Shown here piece after piece: positions 1 to 6,444 of a DNA stretch of 11,175 bases (position 1 is the first letter of the stretch; each line of letters opens with the position of its first letter). This stretch comes from Planctomycetales bacterium. GTDB lineage: Bacteria > Planctomycetota > Planctomycetia > Pirellulales > UBA7805. The notes beneath the pieces were generated by a model. The model had not been told where the DNA came from and made no database searches. It was given only the letters and a program-made list of their open reading frames with translations. The position numbers and the translations under genes are program-made. The stretch lies in contig WVZU01000349.1 in NCBI GenBank assembly GCA_011772275.1, forward strand, positions 304 to 11,478. Direction: 5' to 3'.

Positions 1-1
1 G

Positions 2-208
2 CCGACATATGCCGATCCTGGTGGGGAAACGCGCCGCGGGGTGATTGCGGTCAGCGGTGCGGAGTTCGTGTACCCGACAACGTTGCTGCTGGACCGACAG
101 ACGGCGATTCAGGGTGTCTGGGTTGGCTATGCGAGGGCCTACCCGCAGCAGATGAGCCAGAGGATCGAGCAATTGCTAGCACGGCCCGTTCGGGCAGATG
201 CCGGCTAA
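2..208 (+). CDS. TlpA/redoxin-family thioredoxin-fold protein, C-terminal fragment
   Basis: The gene enters from the left edge; the last 68 residues are visible and end at a TAA stop (206-208). The reading frame is open from position 2. The segment YPTTLLLDRQ (residues 24-33 of the fragment) is the cis-proline strand typical of TlpA/ResA/AhpC-TSA-like thioredoxin folds (usual form YPTTFLIDxxG). It is followed by a strand (IQGVWVGY) and a final amphipathic helix (MSQRIEQLLARP), the usual end of this fold. The CxxC active site would lie upstream, outside the window, so redox activity cannot be judged. Family knowledge suggests a periplasmic or membrane-anchored thiol-disulfide oxidoreductase or a redoxin domain at the end of a larger protein. 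The short tail after the last helix is unremarkable. The fold assignment is fairly secure; the exact role is unknown. Confidence 0.7.
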   Translation, partial: PTYADPGGETRRGVIAVSGAEFVYPTTLLLDRQTAIQGVWVGYARAYPQQMSQRIEQLLARPVRADAG

Positions 209-757
209 TGCGAATTTCTCACCAAGTTTGTAAAAAGCGATGGCAAGTCTTTTCCTGATCCTGGCAAGGAAGACAACGCGATTTGACTTCCAGCGGATGC
301 ATGATGCGTGAAGTTTTAAATTGCGATGTCTGAGGGGGTCAGGCAAAGACCTGGCTGTCGTGCAGCAGAGGGCTTGTGAGAAATCCGTGTCTGGCCCTCA
401 GACTGTTACAGCGTCTGCCTTCGCTGGGCGACCTGATTTTCCTGGGGCCTCCTGGACCTGCGGCTGGCGCCCCGGTCTGTTGTCACTTACCGCTTCGCGG
501 CTGGCGACCCGACCGGTCATCCAGAAAACGGTCTTGGGGCTAGCACCCAACTGGCGATTGCGTTGTCGTTTGGGGTTGTTGTCCGTCTGATCCACTGCTA
601 CCATCCGCCGCTCTTCGCAGCCGCTACGGCATCGGTCCGCCCGCTCGTTGTACGGCGGCCTTTCGACGACGCAACCTTTGCAAGCCGCCTTGTGTCCGAA
701 CTGTTGCTGGGCGGTTGGCACCCATTGAATTACGAGGCTGGTGGGAGAAGTTTCGCC
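209..757. other. Gene-poor 549-base spacer/leader with an inverted repeat
   Basis: I see no convincing gene here. Open frames on both strands lack family-like sequence and plausible ribosome binding sites. One of them is only the in-frame upward extension (from 563) of the OmpA-type gene. The only structure noted is a 9-bp perfect inverted repeat (328-336 with 395-403) enclosing a 7-bp hairpin with two or three wobble pairs (337-343 with 350-356). No match to tRNA, RNase P RNA, SRP RNA or tmRNA signatures was recognised. A promoter for the downstream lipoprotein gene is probably here, but no -35/-10 pair is good enough to call. Confidence 0.5.
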
Positions 758-1819
758 ATGCGAACGGGTTCGCTTCGATACGGCACTGTCTGGGTCGTCT
801 TGTTGGTCTGCCTGGGCTGTACGGGCAATTCGAACCTGGCCAACCGATTCGGAGCAAATTCCGGCGGGGGGCCTTTTGCCGGTGGGCCATTTGCCGGGTC
901 CCTGGGGACGACTGCGTCGGTCCAAGTCCGCGAAATGGAGAAGTGGCAGCAACACGCCGCCAGCGAATACCAGCGCATGGAGGCCCAGTTGGCAGGGTTA
1001 ACGCGGCGCAACGAAACGCTGGAGGCACAGATCACCAACGCTCAGCGCCACGCGCAATTGCAGGACCAGCACTTGGCCGACATCAGCCGCCGGCTCAAAC
1101 AATCGACGGCCGAATTGGGCCAGTACCGTAGCCGCGAACAGCAAAGCCAGTCGCAGCATTCTTCGCTGGACGACGCAAATCAGCAAAAGAACCGCCAGCT
1201 CGCAGCTGCTCGCCGCGATGTGCAGCGTCTGGAGGCCCAGCTGGTGCGATTGGAACGTGAGCTCCAAAACAAGCAGGACCAGTTGGCGCGGGCCAGGCAG
1301 GAGCAGGCGGAAGCAAAGCAAACGGCCGACACGCTGTTGGCGGCCAGCCGTCGCCGCGGGAACGCTTCGATCACACCCAACTCAAACATCTCGCTGGCCG
1401 AGATTGACATTCCGGGGGTCGACATCCGCCGGGACGGCGAGGTTTTGAGGGTCCCCCTTTCCAGTGATGAACTCTTTCCGCCGGGCACGGTCCAACTCCG
1501 GCCCGCCGGGGCCGATCTCCTGCGCCGCGTTTCCGCAGAAATATCGCGGGCTTTTCCGGACCAGCGGATTGGCGTCGAAGGGCACACCGACGACAGCACG
1601 ATCTCGGGACCGTGGCGCGATCACCTGCACCTCTCGTCGGCCCAGGCTATGGCAGCCTACGAATGGATGGCGCGGCAGGGCCTGTTTCTTGCCAAACAGC
1701 TGCACGTCGTGGGACATGGGGCCAATCACCCGCTCTACTCCAGCGCCACGGCAGAAGGGCGGCGTGGGAACCGCCGCTTGGAACTGGTGATCTACCCGGA
1801 AGCGGTTCCTTCCCAGTGA
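758..1819 (+). CDS. OmpA-domain lipoprotein with long coiled coil
   Basis: This 353-residue protein starts with a short signal peptide: basic residues at R2 and R7, a hydrophobic stretch at 10-20, and a probable lipidated cysteine at C21 in the context CLGC. The -3 position of the lipobox is Cys rather than Leu/Val/Ile, which is unusual. A Gly/Pro/Phe-rich linker (36-48, with the unit GGPFA repeated) follows. Residues about 53-200 are rich in Gln, Glu, Arg and Ala with heptad spacing and should form a long coiled coil. The C-terminal OmpA/MotB-like domain (about 213-347) carries EGHTDD (274-279) and GNRRLEL (337-343). Such domains usually anchor the outer membrane to peptidoglycan. The Arg of the usual LSxxRA motif is replaced by Gln (Q296). 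The ATG at 758 was chosen because GGGAGAAG lies 7 bases upstream and a signal peptide follows directly; the frame stays open back to 563 but that extension looks spurious. Likely role: a cell-envelope structural lipoprotein, in no obvious operon. Confidence 0.85.
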   Translation: MRTGSLRYGTVWVVLLVCLGCTGNSNLANRFGANSGGGPFAGGPFAGSLGTTASVQVREMEKWQQHAASEYQRMEAQLAGLTRRNETLEAQITNAQRHAQLQDQHLADISRRLKQSTAELGQYRSREQQSQSQHSSLDDANQQKNRQLAAARRDVQRLEAQLVRLERELQNKQDQLARARQEQAEAKQTADTLLAASRRRGNASITPNSNISLAEIDIPGVDIRRDGEVLRVPLSSDELFPPGTVQLRPAGADLLRRVSAEISRAFPDQRIGVEGHTDDSTISGPWRDHLHLSSAQAMAAYEWMARQGLFLAKQLHVVGHGANHPLYSSATAEGRRGNRRLELVIYPEAVPSQ

Positions 1820-2164
1820 ACTAAACCGGGCTCCCGCGGGTTGGGTCGAGCTGCCGGGGGCATTGGTTCGATACCCCGGCTTTCCGGGGTGCTGGGAGTT
1901 TCTTGTGGCCCTCAGGTTTTTCGGTCAGCCGACGGCGCAGAGCGGGTGAATCCCACCTGCGGCGAACCGGTCGCTCTAACGTCATGGCCTCCTCGCGGAT
2001 TAGAATGGGAATTCAGGAGCCGGTCGGGCTGGGGCCGGCTGGGGGGTGACAAGCCTGTTTTGAGGAAGGTGGGTGGCTGGGTGGTTTGGCAGCGGTCGGT
2101 AGTCTGCGAGGGTGGATTGGTGGGTGTGTCGGTGAGCGGCGGGGGAAATGAGGACGAATAGTTG
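1820..2164. other. 345-base spacer between the OmpA lipoprotein gene and hisH
   Basis: No gene is supported; open frames on both strands have no family-like features, and a minus-strand frame spanning it is a shadow that also overlaps hisH. The first 75 bases after the stop are rich in G/C inverted repeats (1833-1840 and 1853-1890, listed separately). The rest is G-rich on the + strand and ends with the GAGGA ribosome-binding site of hisH at 2150-2154. No confident promoter was found. Confidence 0.5.
1853..1890 (+). terminator. Possible terminator/alternative hairpins after the OmpA lipoprotein gene
   Basis: ACCCCGG (1873-1879) and CCGGGGT (1884-1890) form a perfect 7-bp stem with a CTTT loop, 53 bases after the stop codon. 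A short T-rich stretch (TTTCTTG) begins only about 9 bases beyond the stem, so this is not a classic intrinsic terminator. The left arm can instead pair with GCCGGGG at 1853-1859, making the two hairpins mutually exclusive. This may be a transcription end or an attenuator-like switch, or only GC-rich coincidence. Confidence 0.3.
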
Positions 2165-2776
2165 ATGATTGCGATTGTTGACCACCAGATTTGCAATTTG
2201 CGCAGCGTGGAGAAGGCTTTCGAGCGCCTGGGTTTTCGTGCTGTGGTGACGGACGATGCGGCCGTCTTGGCCGACGCGGAAAAGATTGTGCTGCCTGGGG
2301 TGGGTGCTTTTGAAGATGCGATGATCCAGCTGCGGCGCCGCAAGCTGGTCGAACCGCTGCGGGAGGCCATCCAGCAGGGTCGGCCTTTCCTTGGCATCTG
2401 CCTGGGCCTGCAGCTGCTGTTTGAGCGGAGTTACGAACATGGACAGCACGAGGGGCTGGGGGTCCTCAGGGGCGAGGTGGTGCCGTTTGACTTGCCCAGC
2501 AGGTGGAAGGTGCCGCACATGGGTTGGAATCAGCTGGAATTCGACCGGGAGGTCCCGATATTGAAAGGGCTGGCCAGCGGCAGTTACTTCTATTTTGTTC
2601 ACTCGTATTTTGTCGTACCCCAGGACCCTGGCATCGTCGCGGGTCGTGCCGATTACGGTGCGCCGTTTTGCGCTATGGTGTGGAGCGGCAATCTCTATGC
2701 GACTCAGTTCCATCCGGAAAAGAGCCAGGCGAACGGCTTGCGGCTCTTGCGCAACTTTGCCGAACTGGGCGTTTGA
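2165..2776 (+). CDS. hisH: Imidazole glycerol phosphate synthase, glutamine amidotransferase subunit
   Basis: HisH is a class I glutamine amidotransferase. It hydrolyses glutamine and channels ammonia to HisF, which turns PRFAR into imidazole glycerol phosphate and AICAR in histidine synthesis. At 203 residues it has the usual length. Visible motifs are PGVGAF (44-49, oxyanion region), GICLGLQ (77-83, nucleophile C79), PHMGWNQL (117-124), YFVHSY (143-148) and FHPEKS (182-187), giving H183 and E185 of the catalytic triad. The N-terminal loop reads DHQICNLRSV, differing from the common DYGxGNLxSV. The start could be TTG 2162 or ATG 2165. GAGGA at 2150-2154 lies 7 bases before the TTG and 10 before the ATG; the ATG was chosen because the resulting MIAIVD start matches the family. 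HisF, its obligate partner, is not in the window; hisA follows after 197 bases, possibly in the same transcript. Confidence 0.96.
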   Translation: MIAIVDHQICNLRSVEKAFERLGFRAVVTDDAAVLADAEKIVLPGVGAFEDAMIQLRRRKLVEPLREAIQQGRPFLGICLGLQLLFERSYEHGQHEGLGVLRGEVVPFDLPSRWKVPHMGWNQLEFDREVPILKGLASGSYFYFVHSYFVVPQDPGIVAGRADYGAPFCAMVWSGNLYATQFHPEKSQANGLRLLRNFAELGV

Positions 2777-2802
2777 GCAGGGCGTGGGGCACCTTGAAAG
2801 AG

Positions 2803-2818
2803 TGGCAGGCTTGTGCCA
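2803..2818 (+). repeat. Small inverted repeat between hisH and hisA
   Basis: TGGCA (2803-2807) and TGCCA (2814-2818) form a perfect 5-bp inverted repeat around GGCTTG, 27 bases after the hisH stop and followed by a relatively T-rich stretch (2818-2834). It could be a weak transcription-end hairpin or a protein-binding palindrome. It resembles a sigma-54 site superficially, but the GG-to-GC spacing is 9 rather than 10. The rest of the 197-base gap shows nothing else I can name. Confidence 0.25.
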
Positions 2819-2973
2819 TATTTCGGGTTTATTTAGCGGTGATTCCGGGATTCTCACCCGCTTTGTAGCCAGCGGCGGGTGGGGAGAACCCCGGGTTAAG
2901 ATTTGGCAACCTGCGGTCCGGCGATTTCGATTGATACTACGGGCCGGCCGGGGGTGGCAGCGTCGGCGGAAAC

Positions 2974-3699
2974 ATGCAGATCTGGGCGGCGATCGACTTA
3001 CGAAATGGACATTGCGTCCGCCTCTGGCAGGGAGACTACCAGCAGGAAACGATTTACGACGACGATCCTGCCGCCGTCGCCGCTCGATGGGTCCGCGAAG
3101 GTGCCCGGTTCCTGCACCTGGTGGACTTGGATGGGGCTCGGCAGGGACGGTTGATCAATGTGGAGGCGGTGCAGAAGATCGTGGCCACGGTGGACGTTCC
3201 CTGCGAGCTGGGGGGTGGGATTCGCGATCAGAAAACCGTGGATCAGCTGCTGGAGATGGGGCTTAGCCGGCTGATCGTTGGCACGCGGGCTCTGCAACAG
3301 CCCGACTGGTTCCGCCAGATGGCTCGCCGCTATCCGCACAAGCTGGTTTTGGGGGTCGATGCTCGGCAGGGATATGTGGCCACGGAGGGTTGGTTGGAGA
3401 CCAGCCAGTTACCGGCCACCGAATTGGCTCGACAGTTTAACGACGAACCGTTGGCCGCCGTGATTTACACCGACATTGCCACGGACGGCACCTTAACCGG
3501 TCCGAACGTGTCCGCTGTTGGCCAGCTGCGCGAGGCGATAGACCTGCCGGTGATCGCTTCGGGTGGCGTGGGTTGCGCCGAGGACGTGGCACGCTTGGCC
3601 GCGACGGGCGTGACGGGTTGCATCATTGGAAAAGCGTTGTATGAAGGAAAGCTGACGATGGCCGAAGCACTGGCGGCCGCGTCGGTTGCGGAGGTTTAA
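2974..3699 (+). CDS. hisA: ProFAR isomerase (phosphoribosylformimino-AICAR-phosphate isomerase)
   Basis: HisA is the cytoplasmic (beta/alpha)8-barrel isomerase that opens the ribose ring of ProFAR to give PRFAR, the substrate of HisF-HisH. The 241-residue length is standard. Catalytic acids are D8 in AAIDLRNG (5-12) and D129 in GVDARQG (127-133). Phosphate-binding loops are visible as GGGIRD (80-85) and SGGVG (196-200), with the characteristic TDIATDGTLTGPN segment (166-178) and GKALYEG (219-225) at the end of the barrel. These separate HisA from the related HisF. The ATG start gives the family-typical N-terminus, but the ribosome binding site is weak (GGCGGA only a few bases upstream). The step lies just before that of hisH upstream, so co-expression would make sense. 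Nothing appears broken. The possibility that it is a dual PriA-type enzyme (HisA/TrpF) cannot be excluded by eye, but there is no specific sign of it. Confidence 0.95.
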   Translation: MQIWAAIDLRNGHCVRLWQGDYQQETIYDDDPAAVAARWVREGARFLHLVDLDGARQGRLINVEAVQKIVATVDVPCELGGGIRDQKTVDQLLEMGLSRLIVGTRALQQPDWFRQMARRYPHKLVLGVDARQGYVATEGWLETSQLPATELARQFNDEPLAAVIYTDIATDGTLTGPNVSAVGQLREAIDLPVIASGGVGCAEDVARLAATGVTGCIIGKALYEGKLTMAEALAAASVAEV

Positions 3700-3722
3700 C
3701 AAGCCTTACGGAGTTGGAAGGG

Positions 3723-3743
3723 CGTGCGGGAGCCATCCGCACG
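3723..3743 (+). terminator. Hairpin after hisA (possible terminator or leader element)
   Basis: CGTGCGG (3723-3729) and CCGCACG (3737-3743) pair perfectly over 7 bp with a 7-base loop, 23 bases after the hisA stop. No T-tract follows, so an intrinsic terminator is doubtful. It could also be a structured element in the leader of the EF-G-like gene. Confidence 0.3.
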
Positions 3744-3808
3744 GATCAGCCACCGCCCCAACCGATGGTGTTCGGGCAGCGCCCAGGTTTCTTTGAGGAA
3801 TTCACAAG

Positions 3809-5902
3809 ATGGCAAAGCACAACATCGAAGACTTGCGAAATATCGCGCTGGTCGGTCATGGCTCGAGTGGCAAAACCACCGTGGCCGACAAGTTCCTGAC
3901 ACTAACCGGTACGGTGAATGCGAATCCCAGCGTCGATGACGGGACCAGCATTTGCGACTTTGACGAGGAGGAAAAACAGCACAAGTACTCGATTGAGGCG
4001 AGCGTGACGCACTTTGAACATGCGGGAAAGCGGTTTCATGTCATCGATACGCCAGGCTATCCCGATCTGATCGGCCAGGCGATTGGTGCACTGCGTGGCG
4101 TCGATACGGCGGCCATCTTTATCGAGGCCAGCGCCGGGATCAAGGTCAATACACGTCGTGTTTTCCAGGAGGCGGCGGAAGCGGGGGTCGGCCGCGTGAT
4201 CGTGATCAGCAAGATGGATGCGGAGAATATCGATTTTCCGGCGCTGCTGAGCAGCATCAAGGAGATGTTCGGCAACGCCTGCGTCCCGCTCAACGTGCCA
4301 CTGGGCCAGGGGGCCAATTTCCACGGCGTGGCCAGCACGCTGAAAGTGTCAGAAGACACGGCTGACGCCCTGGTGGATCCTGCCGAAATTTACGAACCGT
4401 TGATCGAGTCGATCATTGAGGTCGATGAAGCGGTTATGGAGCGCTACTTCGAGGGGACGATGCCCAGCGATTCGGAGTTGTCGGGGTTGATCATTCGTGC
4501 CGTTGCCTCGGGGACGTTGATCCCGATCCTCTGCGTGTCGGGCAAGACCGGCACCGGTGTTCCCGAACTGCTGGACGCGTTGGCCAGTTGTGCCTTGCCG
4601 CCGACGGCGATCGACCGCAAGGCGCACAAGGAGGGCGACGAAGTGACGATTAAGGCCGATGCCTCCGCGCCGCTGGCGGCCCAGGTCTTCAAAACCCGGA
4701 TTGACCCGTTCGTACAGAAGTTGAATTTCATTCGGATCTATTCCGGTACGCTGAAGAAAGACAGCCAGGTTCCCAGTTCGGCCAGTCGCAAGGGCATCAA
4801 GATTGGGCCGCTGCTGCAAGTCCAGGCCGGCGATACCTCGCCGATCGATCAGGCCGGTCCTGGCGACATCGTGGCGGTCGCCAAGCTGGAGGACTTGCAT
4901 ACCGGCGACAGCCTGGGCGAAGTGCAACTGCCGGAAATCACGTTCCCTACGCCGATGGTGGGGCTGGCCGTACAGCCCAAGAGCCGCGGGGACGAGGCGA
5001 AGCTATCGTCGGCCCTGCACAAGATTTGCGAGGAGGATCCCACGGTCAGGCTGGACCATGACCAGGAGACGAAGGAATTGGTCATTAATGGGATGAGCGA
5101 GTTGCACCTGAAGCTGATTCAGGAGCGGCTCAAACGGCGGGACAAGGTCGAAGTCAACACGAAAGAACCGAAGATTCCCTATCGCGAAACCATCCAGGCC
5201 GACGCCGAAGGAAGTTATCGCCACAAGAAGCAGTCGGGCGGTTCCGGACAGTTCGCAGAAGTGCATATCCGCATGCACCCTTTCCCGGAAGGTACCAACC
5301 CGGAAGAGTACGCGACGAAGGATCGGTTTCCCCAAATCAAAAAATTCACGCACCACCCCGCCAGCAACTTTCTATGGGTTGATTCGGTGGTGGGCGGTTC
5401 GATTCCGGGCAATTTCATGCCGGCGGTGGAAAAAGGTTTCCTGGAACGCATCAACCGCGGGGTGGTGGCCGGTTACAAGGTGCAGAACGTCTGCGTCGAC
5501 GTCCATTTCGGCAAAGACCATCCGGTCGATAGCAATGAAACGGCCTTTCGTACCGCGGCGTCGAATGTCTTTAGGGAAGTTTTCGAGAAAGCCAAACCGT
5601 CCCTGTTGGAACCGATTGTAAAGATCCATGTGACGATCCCTGGCGACAAGATGGGCGACGTCAACAGCGACATGTCCACGCGGCGGGGTAGAGTGCTGGG
5701 AATGGAATCGGCCGGTGGCGATTTGCAGACGGTGATTGCCGAGGTGCCGTTGGCCGAGGTGTCGACCTACGCGCGGGCCCTCTCCAGTATGACCGGTGGC
5801 CAAGGCAGCTACGTCATGGAATTTTCGCATTACGACGTGGTCCCGCCCAACATTCAGCAGCAAATCATCGCCAAGTCGAAGGTCAAGGAGGACGACAAGT
5901 AA
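3809..5902 (+). CDS. EF-G-like translational GTPase (non-canonical elongation factor G paralogue)
   Basis: This 697-residue protein has the full five-domain EF-G layout. The GTPase domain (1-270) has a P-loop GHGSSGKTT (16-24), where canonical EF-G has AHIDAGKTT. The switch I region is DFDEEEKQHKYSI (50-62). G3 is DTPGYPD (80-86), with Tyr84 where EF-G/EF-Tu have the catalytic His; Tyr is usual for this EF-G-like branch. G4 reads SKMD (134-137) rather than NKxD. Domain II covers about 285-375 and domain III about 380-455, with NGMSELHLK at 427-435. Domain IV begins near 455 and includes QSGGSGQFAEV (475-485). Domain V closes with SSMTGGQGSY and PPNIQQQII near the C-terminus. GAGGAA lies 8 bases before the ATG. 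The branch is distinct from ribosomal-operon fusA, and its role (back-up translocation, stress or recycling) is not established. It stands alone rather than in an rpsL-rpsG-fusA-tuf cluster, supporting a paralogue. Confidence 0.92.
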   Translation: MAKHNIEDLRNIALVGHGSSGKTTVADKFLTLTGTVNANPSVDDGTSICDFDEEEKQHKYSIEASVTHFEHAGKRFHVIDTPGYPDLIGQAIGALRGVDTAAIFIEASAGIKVNTRRVFQEAAEAGVGRVIVISKMDAENIDFPALLSSIKEMFGNACVPLNVPLGQGANFHGVASTLKVSEDTADALVDPAEIYEPLIESIIEVDEAVMERYFEGTMPSDSELSGLIIRAVASGTLIPILCVSGKTGTGVPELLDALASCALPPTAIDRKAHKEGDEVTIKADASAPLAAQVFKTRIDPFVQKLNFIRIYSGTLKKDSQVPSSASRKGIKIGPLLQVQAGDTSPIDQAGPGDIVAVAKLEDLHTGDSLGEVQLPEITFPTPMVGLAVQPKSRGDEAKLSSALHKICEEDPTVRLDHDQETKELVINGMSELHLKLIQERLKRRDKVEVNTKEPKIPYRETIQADAEGSYRHKKQSGGSGQFAEVHIRMHPFPEGTNPEEYATKDRFPQIKKFTHHPASNFLWVDSVVGGSIPGNFMPAVEKGFLERINRGVVAGYKVQNVCVDVHFGKDHPVDSNETAFRTAASNVFREVFEKAKPSLLEPIVKIHVTIPGDKMGDVNSDMSTRRGRVLGMESAGGDLQTVIAEVPLAEVSTYARALSSMTGGQGSYVMEFSHYDVVPPNIQQQIIAKSKVKEDDK

Positions 5903-5983
5903 GGCCGACCCCCTGCGGGTCGCCACCGGCCGAACTGGGAGCCCGGATTTCTCACCAGCCGTCTCCTGTACCACGACCGACGC

Positions 5984-6002
5984 TCTGCCGGGCCGCGGCA
6001 GA
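5984..6002 (+). terminator. Candidate terminator hairpin downstream of the EF-G-like gene
   Basis: TCTGCCG (5984-5990) and CGGCAGA (5996-6002) form a perfect 7-bp stem with a 5-base loop, 82 bases after the stop codon. No T-tract follows, so termination here would not be of the classic intrinsic type. A second stem, 6 bp with a 5-base loop, sits at 5906-5922 directly after the stop codon. Confidence 0.3.
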
Positions 6003-6315
6003 CATCGCAAGATGATCCTCCACGCAGGCTGGGTACCCTGGCGGTCAAATCAGGTCGTCTTCCCTGCCAGGTAAAGACTTACCGATTCTGGCCACGAAGT
6101 TTGTGACACATCGGGTCCAGCGGCCCACGGCAGGTTTTGCTAAACCCGCTACACTGCCCTGGTCGAAGAACTTTACAGACTTCTTGATTTTGTCGATTTT
6201 GACGCCTAGGATTGGTGGGTTAGGAAGCTGCCAAGCGATATGGATGGGGGCTCAATTCCCATGCGTCGGTTAACCCTTTTCCTTTCCGGGAGCGATCTCT
6301 GTTGCGGCTGTATCG

Positions 6316-6334
6316 GTCCGGCTTAAGGCCGGAC
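6316..6334 (+). repeat. Perfect hairpin in the acetyltransferase leader
   Basis: GTCCGGC (6316-6322) and GCCGGAC (6328-6334) pair perfectly around a TTAAG loop, about 110 bases before the chosen start codon. It could be a leader hairpin or an operator-like palindrome. The following sequence (TGTTGCTG) is not a T-tract, so a terminator or attenuator is not well supported. Confidence 0.3.
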
Positions 6335-6444
6335 TGTTGCTGACAGCTGCCTGACCGACGTCCCAGCTCTGCCTGAAGACACAAGCATTTGCATATCCAT
6401 CACTTGTCGACCGGCAGGGACGGCACCGTATGGGAGATATCCTC

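Larger units (their letters stand above)
5903..6444. other. 542-base spacer with several hairpins upstream of the acetyltransferase gene
   Basis: No gene is supported in this stretch. It holds at least four inverted repeats. CGACCC/GGGTCG at 5906-5911/5917-5922 comes just after the EF-G-like stop. TCTGCCG/CGGCAGA lies at 5984-5990/5996-6002. A bulged stem runs from 6034-6044 to 6064-6073. GTCCGGC/GCCGGAC lies at 6316-6322/6328-6334. A smaller GGTTT/AAACC palindrome lies at 6133-6146. Around 6170-6210 the sequence is T-rich relative to the surroundings and may contain the promoter, but no convincing -35/-10 pair was found. No known riboswitch or T-box signature was recognised. Confidence 0.45.

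Noticed and set aside
717..735. Sigma-54-like TGGCAC before the lipoprotein gene
   Set aside because: No GC at the required -12 position; spacing does not fit.
563..757. N-terminal extension of the OmpA-type lipoprotein
   Set aside because: The frame is open, but a signal peptide and ribosome binding site at 758 mark the real start; the extension lacks family-like sequence.
398..955. Minus-strand open frame of about 185 codons
   Set aside because: Arg/Pro-rich, no family resemblance, overlaps the start of the lipoprotein gene, and no plausible ribosome binding site was seen; typical of GC-rich shadows.
1866..1876. tRNA T-arm-like string GGTTCGATACC
   Set aside because: The flanking bases do not form a 5-bp T-stem, and no acceptor, D or anticodon arms can be drawn around it.
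2803..2818. Sigma-54-like TGGCAG...TGC between hisH and hisA
   Set aside because: GG-to-GC spacing is 9 instead of 10; better explained as a small palindrome.
2000..2857. Minus-strand open frame of about 285 codons opposite hisH
   Set aside because: Covers a clear hisH on the + strand; composition is shadow-like and it ends in spacer DNA.
6150..6155. TACACT as a -10 box for the acetyltransferase gene
   Set aside because: No acceptable -35 hexamer at 16-18 bases upstream.
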